Shown one piece after another: positions 35,122 to 45,800 of a stretch of DNA of 64,000 bases. Origin of the DNA: Sapria himalayana (Eukaryota; Streptophyta; Magnoliopsida; Malpighiales; Rafflesiaceae); the NCBI GenBank assembly GCA_029783825.1, contig JAREIK010000382.1:214340-278339 (forward strand). Direction: 5' to 3'. A program made the translations under genes and the position numbers. The notes beneath the pieces were generated by a model. It was given only the letters and a program-made list of their open reading frames with translations. It did no database searches and had not been told where the DNA came from. Within the stretch, counting starts at the first letter, position 1, and every line of letters starts with the position of its first letter.

Positions 35122-35190
35122 CGAGGAGTAAGAAGAATACCCATTTAGCTAGGGAATTGTCCCTTGCAATATGAGATTTTTCTTGTAGTT
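35122..35190. repeat. Right terminus of CACTA-B with a short array-like scrap
   Basis: After hAT-2, GAGTAAGAAGAATAC (about 35126-35140) resembles the triplet array or a damaged CACTACAAGAA end. Then CCATTTAGCTAGGGAATTG, a subterminal word also seen at the start of CACTA-C, and the terminus TTTTCTTGTAGTT follow. The last base is T where the inverted partner predicts G. Confidence 0.7.
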
Positions 35191-37170
35191 AAGAATAAAA
35201 AGAATAATAAGAATAAGAAGAATAAGAAGAATAAAAAGAATAAGAAGAATAAAAAGAATAAAAAGAATAAAAAGAATATGAATAATCAGTAGAATAAGAA
35301 GAATAAGTAAAAAAATAAGAAGAATAGGAAGAATAAGAAGAATAAGAATGATAAAAGAATAATAAATATAAGAATAATAACTAGAATACAAAGAATAAGA
35401 AGAATAAGATGAATAAAAAGAATAAAAAAAATAAGAAGAATAAAAAGAATAAAAAAAATAAGATGAATAAGAAAAATAAGAATAATAAGAAGGAACAAAG
35501 AATAACTAGAATAAGAATAATAAGAATGATAAGAAGAATAAGAAAATTGAGAAGATTAAGAAGAATAAAAAGAATAAAAAGAATAGAAGAATAAAAAGAA
35601 TAATAAGAATAAGAAGAATTTAAACAATTTGAAGAATAAGAACAATAAAAAGAATAAGAAGAATAAGAAGAACAAAAAGAATAAATAGGAAAGAAAATAT
35701 AGAAGAATAAGAAGAATAAGATGAATAAAAATAAAAAAAAAATAAGAAGAATAAAAAGAATAAAAGAAATAAGATGAATAAGAAGAATAAGAATAATAAG
35801 AAGGAACAAAGAATAAGTAGAATAAGAAAATAAGAATGATAAGAAGAATAAGAAAATTGAGAAGATTAAGAAGAATAAAAAGAATAGAAGAATAAGAAAA
35901 ATAAAAGAATAAGAAGAATAAAAAGAATAATAAGAATAAGAAGAATTTGAACAATTTGAAGAATAAGAAGAATAAAAAGAATAAGAAGAATAAGAAGAAT
36001 ATAAAAAATAAGAAGAAAAAAAAGATATGAAGAATAAGAAAATAAGAAGATTAAGAAGAATTAGGAAAATAAGAAGAATAAGAGTAATAAGAAGAATAAG
36101 AAGAACACAAAGAATAAGAAGAATAAGAAGAATAATAAGAATAAGAAAAATAATAAGAATAAGAAGAATAATAAGAAAAATAAGATTTAGAAGAATAAGA
36201 AAAATAAAAAGTCTAATAAAAATTAGAAAAATAAGAAGAATAAAAAGATTAAGAATAATATGAATAATAATTAGAATAAGAAGAATAACAACAATAACAA
36301 AAATAAGATGAATAAGAAGAATAAGAAAAATAAAAAGAATAAAAAGAATAAGAAGAATAAGAAGAATAATAAATAAAAAGAATAAACAAATAAAAAAGAA
36401 TAGGGATAAGAAAAATACAATGAAAAATAGAATAAGTTGAATAGTAGAATAAGAAGAATAAAAAGAATAAAAATAATAACAAGAATATGAAGAATCAAAA
36501 GAATAAAAAGAAAAATAATTATAAAAAGAAAACGAAGAATAATAAGAATAATAAGAATAAAAAAATAAAAGAATAAGAAGAATAAGAAGAATAAGTAGAA
36601 TACAAAGATTATGAAAAATAAGAAGAATATGTAGTATAAGTAGAAAAAGAAGAATAATAATATTAACTAAAATAAGAATAATAAATAGAATAACAAAAAT
36701 AAGAAGAATAAGAAAAAAAAAAGAAGAATATGAAGAATAAGAAAAATAAAAAGATTAAGAATAATAAGTAGAATAAGTAGAATAAGTAAAATAAGAAAAA
36801 TAAGAAAAATAAAAAGAATATGAAGAATAAGAAGAATATGAAGAATAAAAAGAATAAGAAAAAAATAAGAATAAGAAGAATTAGAAGAATAAGAAGACTA
36901 ATAAGAATAATAAGAATAAAAAGAATAAAAAGAATAAGTATAATATGAAGAATAAAAAGAATAAAAAAATACGAATTAGAAGAATTAGAAGGATCAGAAG
37001 AATAAGAATAATAAAAAGAAAAAAAAATATGAATAATATGTAGAATAAGAAAAATAAGTAAAATAAAAAAATAATTAGATTAAGAATAATAAGTAGAATA
37101 AGTAGAATAAGAATAATAAGGATATGAAGAATAAGAAGAATAAGAAGATAAAGAAGAATTAAAAGAATGA
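35191..37170. repeat. Large AAGAAGAAT-type triplet minisatellite array (~2 kb)
   Basis: Nearly uninterrupted AAG/AAT/AAA triplets; the commonest unit is AATAAGAAG. The purine-rich strand is plus throughout. Because unit length is a multiple of three, long low-complexity frames appear on both strands (Lys/Asn or Ile/Arg on plus, Leu/Phe/Ile on minus); these are not genes. A segment around 35475-35645 is repeated at about 35795-35970 (GGAACAAAGAATAA, AAAATTGAGAAGATTAAG, AATTTGAACAATTTG), showing higher-order duplication of ~320 bp. Confidence 0.95.
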
Positions 37171-37282
37171 GAAAACATTTTTTCTAAAAAACCAGTAGCT
37201 CTAAGAACTTCAGCGAGAAAGTGGGAATTTTAGAAAAAGAAAGCTTCAATTTGTGGAAGAAAGTGGTGAATTTGTGTTTGAA

Positions 37283-38562
37283 ATGGAAGAAATTGATTAT
37301 CTTGTATATAATAAATTATTTTCTAACACATATCATTTAACCGTGCCTCCTAACAAGCAGTATTAGAACAAAAATGGAGAACCCACAATAATCTTCTCCC
37401 CTGATGAAATTGTAAACCTCTCAGAAGCTCACAAATTATCACTCATTCGGTAATTCTCCCTTGGGCGTCCGCGCATTAATGAGATAAGAGATTTCTTTTC
37501 CTCGTTAAAGCTCAAAGGCCTAGTCAAGGTGAGAACTATTGATAACAAACATGTCCTACTACAACTCTTCACAGAAGTGGACTACCTTTGCTTGTCACTG
37601 AAATATAACTGGAATATCTATGTTTATCCCATGAGAACATTCAAATGGATGACAGAATTCAACACTAAGGAAGAAAACCCTCTCACTCAAGTATGGTTTC
37701 TCCTACCTCAACTTCCATCTATATTTTTAATAAATTATCTCTCTTCTCCATCTCTAAACATATTGGAAATCTTCTATTGATGGATGGGGCTACTGCCTAC
37801 CTTACTAGGCCATGTGTGGGAAAGGTTTGCATTGAAGTTAACTTACAATTCCCTATCCCACAATGGATATGGATTTGACAGAATTAAGAGATAGGCTACT
37901 TGCAGCCCATCATTCCTGAACAGCTTCCTATCTACTGTGGGCAATTTAAAAAAAGCATGAACTCAATAGAGAACTGCATGGCTAAGTCAAGAGAAGAACA
38001 GAAAGTTGAGAACTGGGCTAGAAAACATGAGAAATTGGTTTATAGAACAAAAATAAATCAGAAAAAATCAATGAGGAGGCCATGGTTAATCAATCTGTAA
38101 TTCCTAATAAAATGCATACTATTATAGAATCCCATCCCCCCATAACAAAAACTACTAATAACAATCTTGTTCAAAATAAAAATATAACAGAAGCAGAAAA
38201 AAATAAGAATTATGATGGATAAAATTAAAAATCTGGTTATTAGAACTATAAAACCAAAAAAGGATAGAAAGTTAGAGGACACAAAAAGATGGTTTTTTGG
38301 ATCAGAATTTGGTTCTGATTTAGATTCCATTAAAAGCTACAATAATATCATAACAATTTTAGAAATAAATAATGCTATCCAGTCTAAAGATATCATATAT
38401 ATTGAAAAGAGAAGAACAGAAATAATTAATAGGGAATGGGCCATAAAGGAATTGAAAATTATAAGTTTACAATTGCCTAACATCTACAAGGAAGGAAAGT
38501 CTAAAATAATTCAGAGCCCTAATTTCACAAAAAAGACAAGAAACTCAAAAAAACATACTTAA
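37283..38562 (+). pseudogene. LINE-1 ORF1 (DUF4283 / zinc-knuckle nucleic-acid-binding protein)
   Basis: The start is the ATG at 37283 (MEEIDYLVYNKLFSNTYHLT). A DUF4283-type region follows (37460-37780; RPRINEIRDFF, LVKVRTIDNKHVLLQLFTEV, YNWNIYVYPMRTFKWMTEF). After frame changes comes a damaged CCHC knuckle (37900-38000; IYCGQFKKSMNSIENCM, where the usual second Cys is Phe), and then a Lys-rich C-terminal ORF (38212-38562). In plant LINEs this protein binds the element RNA. Stops occur near 37364, 37451 and 37780 and in the knuckle region. Confidence 0.7.
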
Positions 38563-39282
38563 ATAAAACTTACGATACTATGTGTATAACAAGATCTCAA
38601 CTAAAATCCTCAAATAATGTTTAGATACTTATTCTGGAATATTCAGGAAATAGCCAAATCCCCATCCTTAAACAGGCTAAAAAATGATAAGATTACACAA
38701 AATTTCACTATTAATGTTAGCCAAATCAATGATTGATAAAAATTAGCTGGAATTTTACAAACATAAGTTAGGTTTCAGGAATGCCTTCTCTAATAATGCT
38801 AGTAAAATATGAGATATGTGAAAAAATTTCTTGGATATCACAAATGTTGAGGAATATGAACAAATAATAAATCTGAGCCTAAATAAAAGTAAAGGGATAA
38901 TCATATCAATTGTTTTCCCTAATAACTCTAAATAAAAAAGAAAAGACCTATGGAAAATCATGGATGAAATAGCATTTAAAAATATGCTTTGGATAATAGC
39001 AGAAGACTTTAATACTATTAGAAATGTATCAAAAAAAAGGTGGCAAATTTATAAATCTATAAGCTAGCAATCACTTCAATGAAGTAATCACTAAATGTAA
39101 TTTATTGGAAGCTAATTTTTTAGGCTCTAATTTCACATGAACAAATAACCATAAAAAGAAAGGAGCTATTTGGTCTAGACTAGATAGAGTCCTCTTCAAT
39201 TCAAAGTGGCTGGATTCCTTTGGAAATACAGGAGTCAAACACTTGAATAGAACCTATTCAAATCATAACCCTCTCCTTATAT

Positions 39283-39287
39283 CCCTT
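39283..39287. repeat. Target-site duplication left of the solo LTR
   Basis: CCCTT, repeated exactly at 39866-39870. Five bp is the usual duplication length for plant LTR retrotransposons. Confidence 0.65.
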
Positions 39288-39865
39288 TGCTGTATATGTA
39301 ATTTGTTTTTATTTAATAATCTGTTTGTATAACCAAATGTCTTTTCTTTTATAATATTTTCATGTAAGTGCAGGAAAGGAAATATTAAGAGACTAGGGAT
39401 GCAGCAGTAGCACAATAACGGAGGTCTCGCTGTCTGGTCAGCGGGCTGAAATTTTTGGAGCAGAGCCTGGCCTGTTCCATGATCCGACCCGCTTCGGTTA
39501 AATGAACAGGATGTTTATATTTCATATAAACGATTTGTATTTATTTTTCGGGCGGCTGTTTTTGACCCGTTTTTGAATTGTTCATCATCCCTCTCCTCTC
39601 TCTGTGCGATTTCGCGACTGCTGTGTGCTGCATACTGTAAGACATTCTATTTTGGTTTTAATCTGTAACGCATAAGTATTTTATGGTGGAGGTAGCTAGT
39701 TGTACTGAGCGACTAGCGAACCACGTTATTTCCTGTGTTGAATTCTCGTTTTTGATTCTGTCGTGGATGCTGTTGGATTGGGATATATATATATTGCTTG
39801 TTTCTGTGTTTCTATTGTTTTCTGTTTCTTAATCTCATTACCCGTGGAAGCGCAATTACCCAACA
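39288..39865. mobile_element. Solo LTR (578 bp) inserted in LINE-1 ORF2
   Basis: It begins TGCTG and ends CAACA, so the ends are TG...CA with a near-perfect short inverted repeat, flanked by the 5-bp duplication CCCTT. Sequence and base composition differ sharply from the surrounding LINE, and LINE-2 is continuous at the same position (about 46465-46495). No internal retrotransposon genes or second LTR are present, as expected after LTR-LTR recombination. The CT-rich stretch TCCCTCTCCTCTCTCTG near 39587-39603 may be transcript-start context; this is inference. The superfamily cannot be told from an LTR alone. Confidence 0.75.
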
Positions 39866-42800
39866 CCCTTCAAAATACATCGTTTAATTTTTACAATATG
39901 TGGTGCCTGCATGATGACTTCCAAGACACTATGAAAGAGTCTTGGATGCAGCCAGTAAAAGGTAACCCAAATTAGATTCTCACTGTTAAATTAGATAGGC
40001 TGAGATCATGTTTAATAAGCTGGAATAAAAATAAGTTTGGTAATATTAATAAGAACATCATAGAAATAGAATAGAAATTGATAATCTGGAATAAGAACAT
40101 GATTGAAATCATATCATAAGCAATCTTTGTGAGCTTAATAAAACATAAGGTGACTTAAACAAAATTACACATGGAAGAGATTTTCTGAAATAGAGAGAAA
40201 AAGTAAAATGATTAAAAGATGGTAATCAAAATACTAATTTTTTTCAGTTGGTTTCAAAAATTAAGAATCAAAAACATAAGATAAATGGAATAAAAAATAA
40301 TGAAGGAATATGATTAGAAAATAAGATAGATATTATAGATATTCTAGAAGGTACATATAAAATATTATTATGCAATAAAATAAGATGAAAGGGCATAATT
40401 GTTGCAAAACATATATAATAGAATTAATGATGAATACAATAAGAAGCTAATTGAATTCCTGGAAGAGAAAGAAATCAAAAACATTATCTATAACATGGAT
40501 TAGGATAATGCATCATGACCAAATGGCTAGAATATCATGTTTTTTCAAGCATGCTGGGATATAATTAAATAAGATATTATTCATGTCATTCATTGGTTCT
40601 TTTGTGGAGCAGAAATTAATAAAAAGTGGGCACTAACTCACATAGTTCTTATTCCTACAAAAAAACTTTCAAGGGGGAGAGGACTACTGACCTATTAGTC
40701 TATGCAATTCTATATAAAAAATCCTGGTAAAACTATTGCAAAATAGACTAGGACTTATACTTCCTAAAATTATTTCAAATGAACAATCATGTTTTATGAA
40801 AAACAGATTGATCATGGAGAATATATGCCTTGCTAAAAAACTTATGAAAGAGTCGTCCTACAAAGCTAGAGGACATATGTAATTTTCAAACTAGACCTAT
40901 CGAAAGCCTTTGATAGGGTGGACTGGTAGGTTTATACTTTTCCATGAAAAAAATGGGTTTTATAAAAGCATGGATAGATTTAATTTTTAGATGCATTTCT
41001 AGTACTTGGTTCAAGATTATTTTAAACGGGGAGACGGGAAAAGAGTTTAAGCCCACCTAAGGGCTATGACAAGGAGATCCCCAATCACCTTCTCTTTTAA
41101 CATATCTTTGAAAATATTTATTTTTAATTTGAAAATTAAAATAAGTAAAGGGGATATATACACTTTCAGGCTATACAAAGAAATGCCTCAAACAAGTTAT
41201 CTAGCATATGTAGATGACATCATATTATTCACTAATGGTAATAATAGATCTATAAATAACTTAATGAAAATTTTACAAATAATGGAAGAAGAAATGGATC
41301 TAGTACTAAATAGAAATAAATGCCAATTTAAAATATCAATGAAAGCTCTGCTCAGCCTAACCCATAGGCTAAAAGACATCACATTCTCTCACATAAAAGA
41401 AGTAATCTCTTATCTTGGGTGCCCATTATATGAAGGCAGAATTAAATTATAACACTTAGATTTCTTATTGGTCAAGCATAGGCACAAGATAGTGGGCTAG
41501 AAGATATAATCATTGAACATGAGTGGGAGAATTACACTCATAACACATGTACTTCAAAGTATATTTATGCACAATCTAATGAATATGCAACCGCCTAAAT
41601 ATTTCATTAAAAAAATAGAAAGAGAGCTGGCTAATTTTCTTTGGGGCAAGAAGAATGACAAACTGAATTTCCATTGGATTAAATGGAAAGACCTTTGCTT
41701 TCCAAAAGAAGAAGTGGGTCTAAGAATTTATAGACTAGAAGAGATAGCTGAAGCATGGACCTGCAAGAGATGGTGGAGGCTTAAAGAAAATAATAATTTT
41801 TGAGCATCATATATGAGAGCAAAATACCTAGTAAACAATGACACTAACAGGACAAAAAAGATTAGCAATGAATCTTAGATATGGAAGTAAACTTTAAAAC
41901 AAAAAGAAATGGTGGATAATCATTTTGTGCTTACAAAGTAAGGTTGAAAATGAAAATTAAATGAGGAAGGTTTATTTTCCTTAAAATCAGCCAAAAACTT
42001 AGTTAGGAACATAAGACCCTCACAAAAATTATTTGAATGGTGCTGGAACAATAATAATAATTCATTTAAAACATGATTATTCTTATGGAAATCTCTATCT
42101 AACATTATTCCATTAGAAATTCTCATACAAAAAATGCATAAATCTAGCCTCTAGATGTAAATGTTGCAAAATTAGAATAGAAACCTTAGATTACTTATTT
42201 TTAAAAGACAAAATAGCTTCAAAGTTATGAGAAAATTTTGAAAAAGAAATGAGCATAATGAACAAAAATCAAACTCTTAATAATAAAATTTATAAATGGA
42301 TGAGGAGGCCTAATCATAAATCTGTCTAAAAATGGCTCAAGATATTATCCCACCTTTGGTAGTATGGTGCATATGGAAAGCCAGAAATAAAAGTCGATAT
42401 GATGGTATTGTAATGAATGTGGAAAATATAGCGTGAGATATCAAAAAATAACTAAAGTTTATTTCAGAAGCTTACCCTTTAAAAAATATAATATACTCAG
42501 AAAATAAAGAATATATAGATAGGTGGCATTTAAGACTCCAAAAGACTAAAGCATTAAGCTTTATGAGAATAAAATGGAATAAACCACCAAAAGGTTATAT
42601 GACACTTAATACAGATGGTAGTTTTAAAAGAGAAATGGGCACAGCAGGAGGAGGAATTCTATGAGACTATAAAGGCAAGGTGATCTAGGCATTCATTGGA
42701 AAATTAAAAGCTAATAGTCCTCTTCAGTCTAAAATCTGGGCCCTCCTGATAGGTCTAAAAATATGCAAAGATAGAAAAATAAAAATTTTCAAATGCAAAT

Positions 42801-43080
42801 TGATTCACTAACGTTAGTAGGTATAATTAAAGGTCATAGATTTCTATGGAAATATATAAATGAAATAGAAGAAATTATACAACTGGTGCATGATTTAAAT
42901 TATAGTATAGAACATATATTTAGAGAAGTTAACCAAGTAGCTGATAAGCTAGCTAAAGAATGTGAAAAATTAGGAAACCAAGACTTCGAAGCACTAACCA
43001 TGCCTGCTAAATATAGGGGCATACCCAAACTAGACAAAATAGGATATCCTATATTTTGGAAAATCAAAGTTAACAACTAG

Positions 43081-44275
43081 TTTCTTGTAAGAATGGAAAA
43101 TCAGTCAATCTCTCTGTCTAGTAGTGAGCGATTTGTATAGCTAAACTTAAACAAGAAGATGGAGAGAATAATAGGCCAAAGAAGGATTCGAAAGAACTCA
43201 AGATAGATCAAGTAAGCCCATCTGTTGAGGAAATTAGTAGCAAGCATCCTTAAAGATCACATTCAATATTACAGATTAAAAATAGATGTCTAAGAACAAA
43301 TAGAATTGGGTAGATTAAAACATGCACGATATGTAATAAAATTCACTAGCTGCAAAGCACTCACAAGATTATTTACTTGTAGTGGGATACTGTACATTCT
43401 TTTTTGCATACTGATAGACAATATAAGGAACAACATAATACGACCATCAATAGCAGTAGTACAAATTATCTTTTATAGGATAATAATATCTATCTGGTGG
43501 TTTTGTAGGAAATTGTATCAAGAAGTTTCTACTTATGTAGAACATAATGCAACGATGTCAAGAATATTTAATCTCAAATGAGAGATGTAAAAAGAATGGT
43601 GTTTACTAACATTTTTAATTAGTATTATGTTTGGTGTTTTACATGCTGAAGATTAAAGGGAGTTAAAAGTCACTAGTACAAAAAAAAGATTAATGGTTTT
43701 AATGGTTTGATCTTTTTAATGCCTACTATATGCTTTTAATGGTTATTAATTATTGAATCAATTAGTAGAGTCATTTCTTACTAGATTAACATAGAAGAAG
43801 AAAGTAGGAAGTAAATATAGTTTGCCTACAACACTAGACTACTGCGGACTGTTAGAGGCTATTTAGTAAGATGGTGCTAGTGTGTTTCTTTCTTGGAATG
43901 CAGAAAACATTCAAGTAGCAGAAGATAAAGTAGGCAAGAGGCAGATTGCAGAGTAGCTAGATGAAAATAAATGAGGATTGACTAGTTGTTGAACATTGGA
44001 TAGAAATAGTCTCCAATAGCGTAAAGAATAAATAGAGCTAAGGTATCCAGCTACCTTCTTTTGGCCATTGTATGAAAGGAATCTAAAACTTCCATTACTT
44101 CTTAAAGATTTTGAAAATTTAGACTCAAGCACTCATTAAGGTTCATTAATGATTAAGCCTTAAAGGTTTTGTTTTAGCCTACTGATAGAAAGGGTTTAAA
44201 AGGGTGACAAGTAGTAGTTTAGGGTGTACTAGTAGTAGTCCTCCACCAAAATAGATGACAATAATAAACTCAAAT
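43081..44275 (+). other. LINE-1 3' region / 3' UTR
   Basis: No recognisable domain. An ORF at 43306-43581 (91 aa, hydrophobic) has no similarity I recognise and is probably chance. The last ~60 bp (from about 44216, GTAGTCCTCCACCAAAATAG and an A-rich run) resembles the 3' ends of LINE-2 and LINE-3. The next triplet array follows directly. Confidence 0.5.
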
Positions 44276-45570
44276 AAAAGAATAAGAAGAATAAGAAAAA
44301 TAAGAAGAATAATAAGAATAAGAAGAATAATAAGAATAATAAGAATAAGAAGGATACGAAGAATAATAAGAATAAGAAGAATAAGAATAATGAGAAGAAT
44401 AAGACGAATAATAAGAAAAAGAAGAATAAGAAGAATAAAAATATTAGGAATAATAAGAAAAATAAGTAGGATAAGAAAAATAAGAAGAATAAAAAGAATT
44501 AGAAGAATAAGAAATATAAAAAAATTAGAAGAATTAGAAGAATAAGAAGAATATAAAGAATAAGAAGAATAAGAAGAATAAGAAGAATAAGAATAATAAG
44601 AATAATAATAAGATTAAGAACAATAAAAAGAATAAGATGAATAAGAAGATAAGAAGAATACGAAGAATAAGAAGAATACGAAGAATAAGAAGAATAAGAA
44701 GAATAAGAAGAATAATAAAAATAAGAATAATAAGAAGATAAGGAAGAATAAGAAGAATAAGAAGATTAAGAGAACATGAAGAATAATAAAAATAAAAAGA
44801 ATAAAAAGACTAATAAGAATAACAAGAATAAGAAAAACAAAAACAATAAGAATAATAAGAAGATTAAAAAGAATAATAAGAATAAAAAGAAATAGAAGAA
44901 TAAGAAATAAGAAGAAAAGAAAGAAAAAAAGAATAAGAAGAATAATAAAAAATAAGATGAATAAAAGAATAAGTAGAATTCGAAGAATAATAAGAAGAAA
45001 AAGAAGAATAAAAAAATTAAAAGAAAAATAAGATCAAAAAGAAAAAGAAGAATAAGAAAAATATGAAGATTAAGAAAAATATAAAAATAAGAAGAGTAAT
45101 AAGAATAACAAGAATAAGAAGAATAAAAAGAAGAAGACGAATATGAAGAATATGACGAATAAGAAGGAGAAGAAGAAGAAGAAGAAGAATGAGAAGAATA
45201 AGAAGAATAAGAATAATAAGAAGAATAAAAAGGATAAAAAGAATAAGAAGAATAAGAAGAATAAGAAGAATAAAAAGAATATGAATAATAAGTAGAATAA
45301 GAAGAATAAGTAAAATAAAAAAATAAGAAAAATAAGAAGAATAAGAAGAAGAAGAAGAAGAAGGATAAGAAGAAGAAAAAGAAAAAGAAGAAAAATAAGT
45401 ATAAGAATAATAATTTGATAAGAAGAATATGAAGAATAAAAAGAATAAAAAAATAAGAAGCATAAAAAGAAAAAGTTCATTAAGATGAATAAAAAAAATA
45501 AGAAGAATAAGAAGAGTAAGAAGAATAAGAAGAATAAGAAGAATAAGAAGAAAAGAAGAAAAGAAGAAAA
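44276..45570. repeat. AAGAAGAAT-type triplet array between LINE-1 and LINE-2
   Basis: Same triplets, phase and purine-rich plus strand as the other arrays, with more GAAGAAGAA runs (45160-45190, 45345-45375). It directly follows the LINE-1 A-rich tail and directly precedes coding sequence of LINE-2. Its low-complexity frames are not genes. Confidence 0.95.
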
Positions 45571-45781
45571 AGAACAAGTGAAAGATGATTTATCATTGTA
45601 TGAGCAGAATTGTAGAAAACTTACTAGGGATCAATCCATGGAAGCCATAAAAAGAATGGCTATCCAACTTGGTAAACAAGAAAAATATAATAAAATATCA
45701 CAATCAATTGCACCCAAGAGTGCTAGGAATGTGAGAAAATATCTAGATAAACCATATGAGTCAAAATGCACAACAAGATAA
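45570..45781 (+). pseudogene. LINE-2 ORF1 C-terminal remnant
   Basis: About 70 residues after the array-coded Lys stretch (EQVKDDLSLYEQNCRKLTRD, then IKRMAIQLGKQEKYNKIS and KYLDKPYESK), ending at TAA 45779-45781. Charged and without a named domain. Position just before ORF2 identifies it as the end of ORF1. The apparent longer frame to 45485 is array sequence fused in frame. Confidence 0.6.
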
Positions 45782-45800
45782 CAATCTATTTTATGTTTTA

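Larger units (their letters stand above)
9805..35190. mobile_element. CACTA-B: composite of two head-to-head CACTA copies with nested hATs
   Basis: The left edge begins CACTACAAGAAAAG at 9805. The right edge ends TTTTCTTGTAGTT at 35190, the inverted match with one change in the last base. Both edges abut the triplet array. Inside, transposase sequence runs on the minus strand from 18266 leftwards and on the plus strand from about 18274 rightwards, so the block is an inverted pair and not a single element. Arm order from the centre outward is TNP2, DUF4218, DUF4216 and TNPA-like gene, then arm-specific cargo and subterminal repeats. Two full hATs and one mini-hAT lie in the right arm. Confidence 0.75.
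38617..43080 (+). pseudogene. LINE-1 ORF2 (endonuclease, reverse transcriptase, RNase H), degenerate
   Basis: The likely start is the ATG at 38617 (MFRYLFWNIQEIAKSPSLNR), the usual opening of the AP-endonuclease domain. WIIAEDFNTIRN follows at about 38993, with Gly to Glu in the GDFN motif. After the solo LTR comes the linker, then reverse transcriptase (about 40450-41450) with FKLDLSKAFDRVDW and AYVDDIILF (the YADD box here has Val), then YLGCPLYEGRIK. The template-binding segment (41513-41803) reads LANFLWGKK and WIKWKDLCFPKEEVGLRI. The RNase H region (42590-43080) reads LNTDGSFKRE and QIDSLTLV, ending at TAG 43078-43080. The RNase H Glu appears changed (QSKIWAL where LINE-2 has HSEIRAL). 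More than twenty stops or frame changes. Confidence 0.85.
37175..44275 (+). mobile_element. LINE-1: non-LTR retrotransposon with ORF1 and ORF2, degenerate
   Basis: It lies between two triplet arrays. It has a 5' leader, an ORF1 of the plant DUF4283 type, an ORF2 with endonuclease, reverse transcriptase, zf-RVT and RNase H regions, and a 3' UTR ending in a CCTCC(A/G)CCAAAA word followed by A-rich sequence and the next array. A solo LTR is inserted in ORF2. It is full of stops and frameshifts. Its relation to LINE-2 is clear across the whole of ORF2. Confidence 0.85.

Noticed and set aside
35149..36498. Long Leu/Ile/Phe-rich minus-strand frames and Lys/Arg/Asn-rich plus-strand frames
   Set aside because: They follow from a triplet-phased AAGAAGAAT array without stops in certain phases; no start context or non-repeat sequence. 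The same applies to 44255-45577, 50914-51010 and 51461-52117.
39288..39865. Intron or captured exon inside LINE-1
   Set aside because: TG...CA ends with a 5-bp duplication fit a solo LTR better, and LINE ORF2 has no intron at that position in LINE-2.
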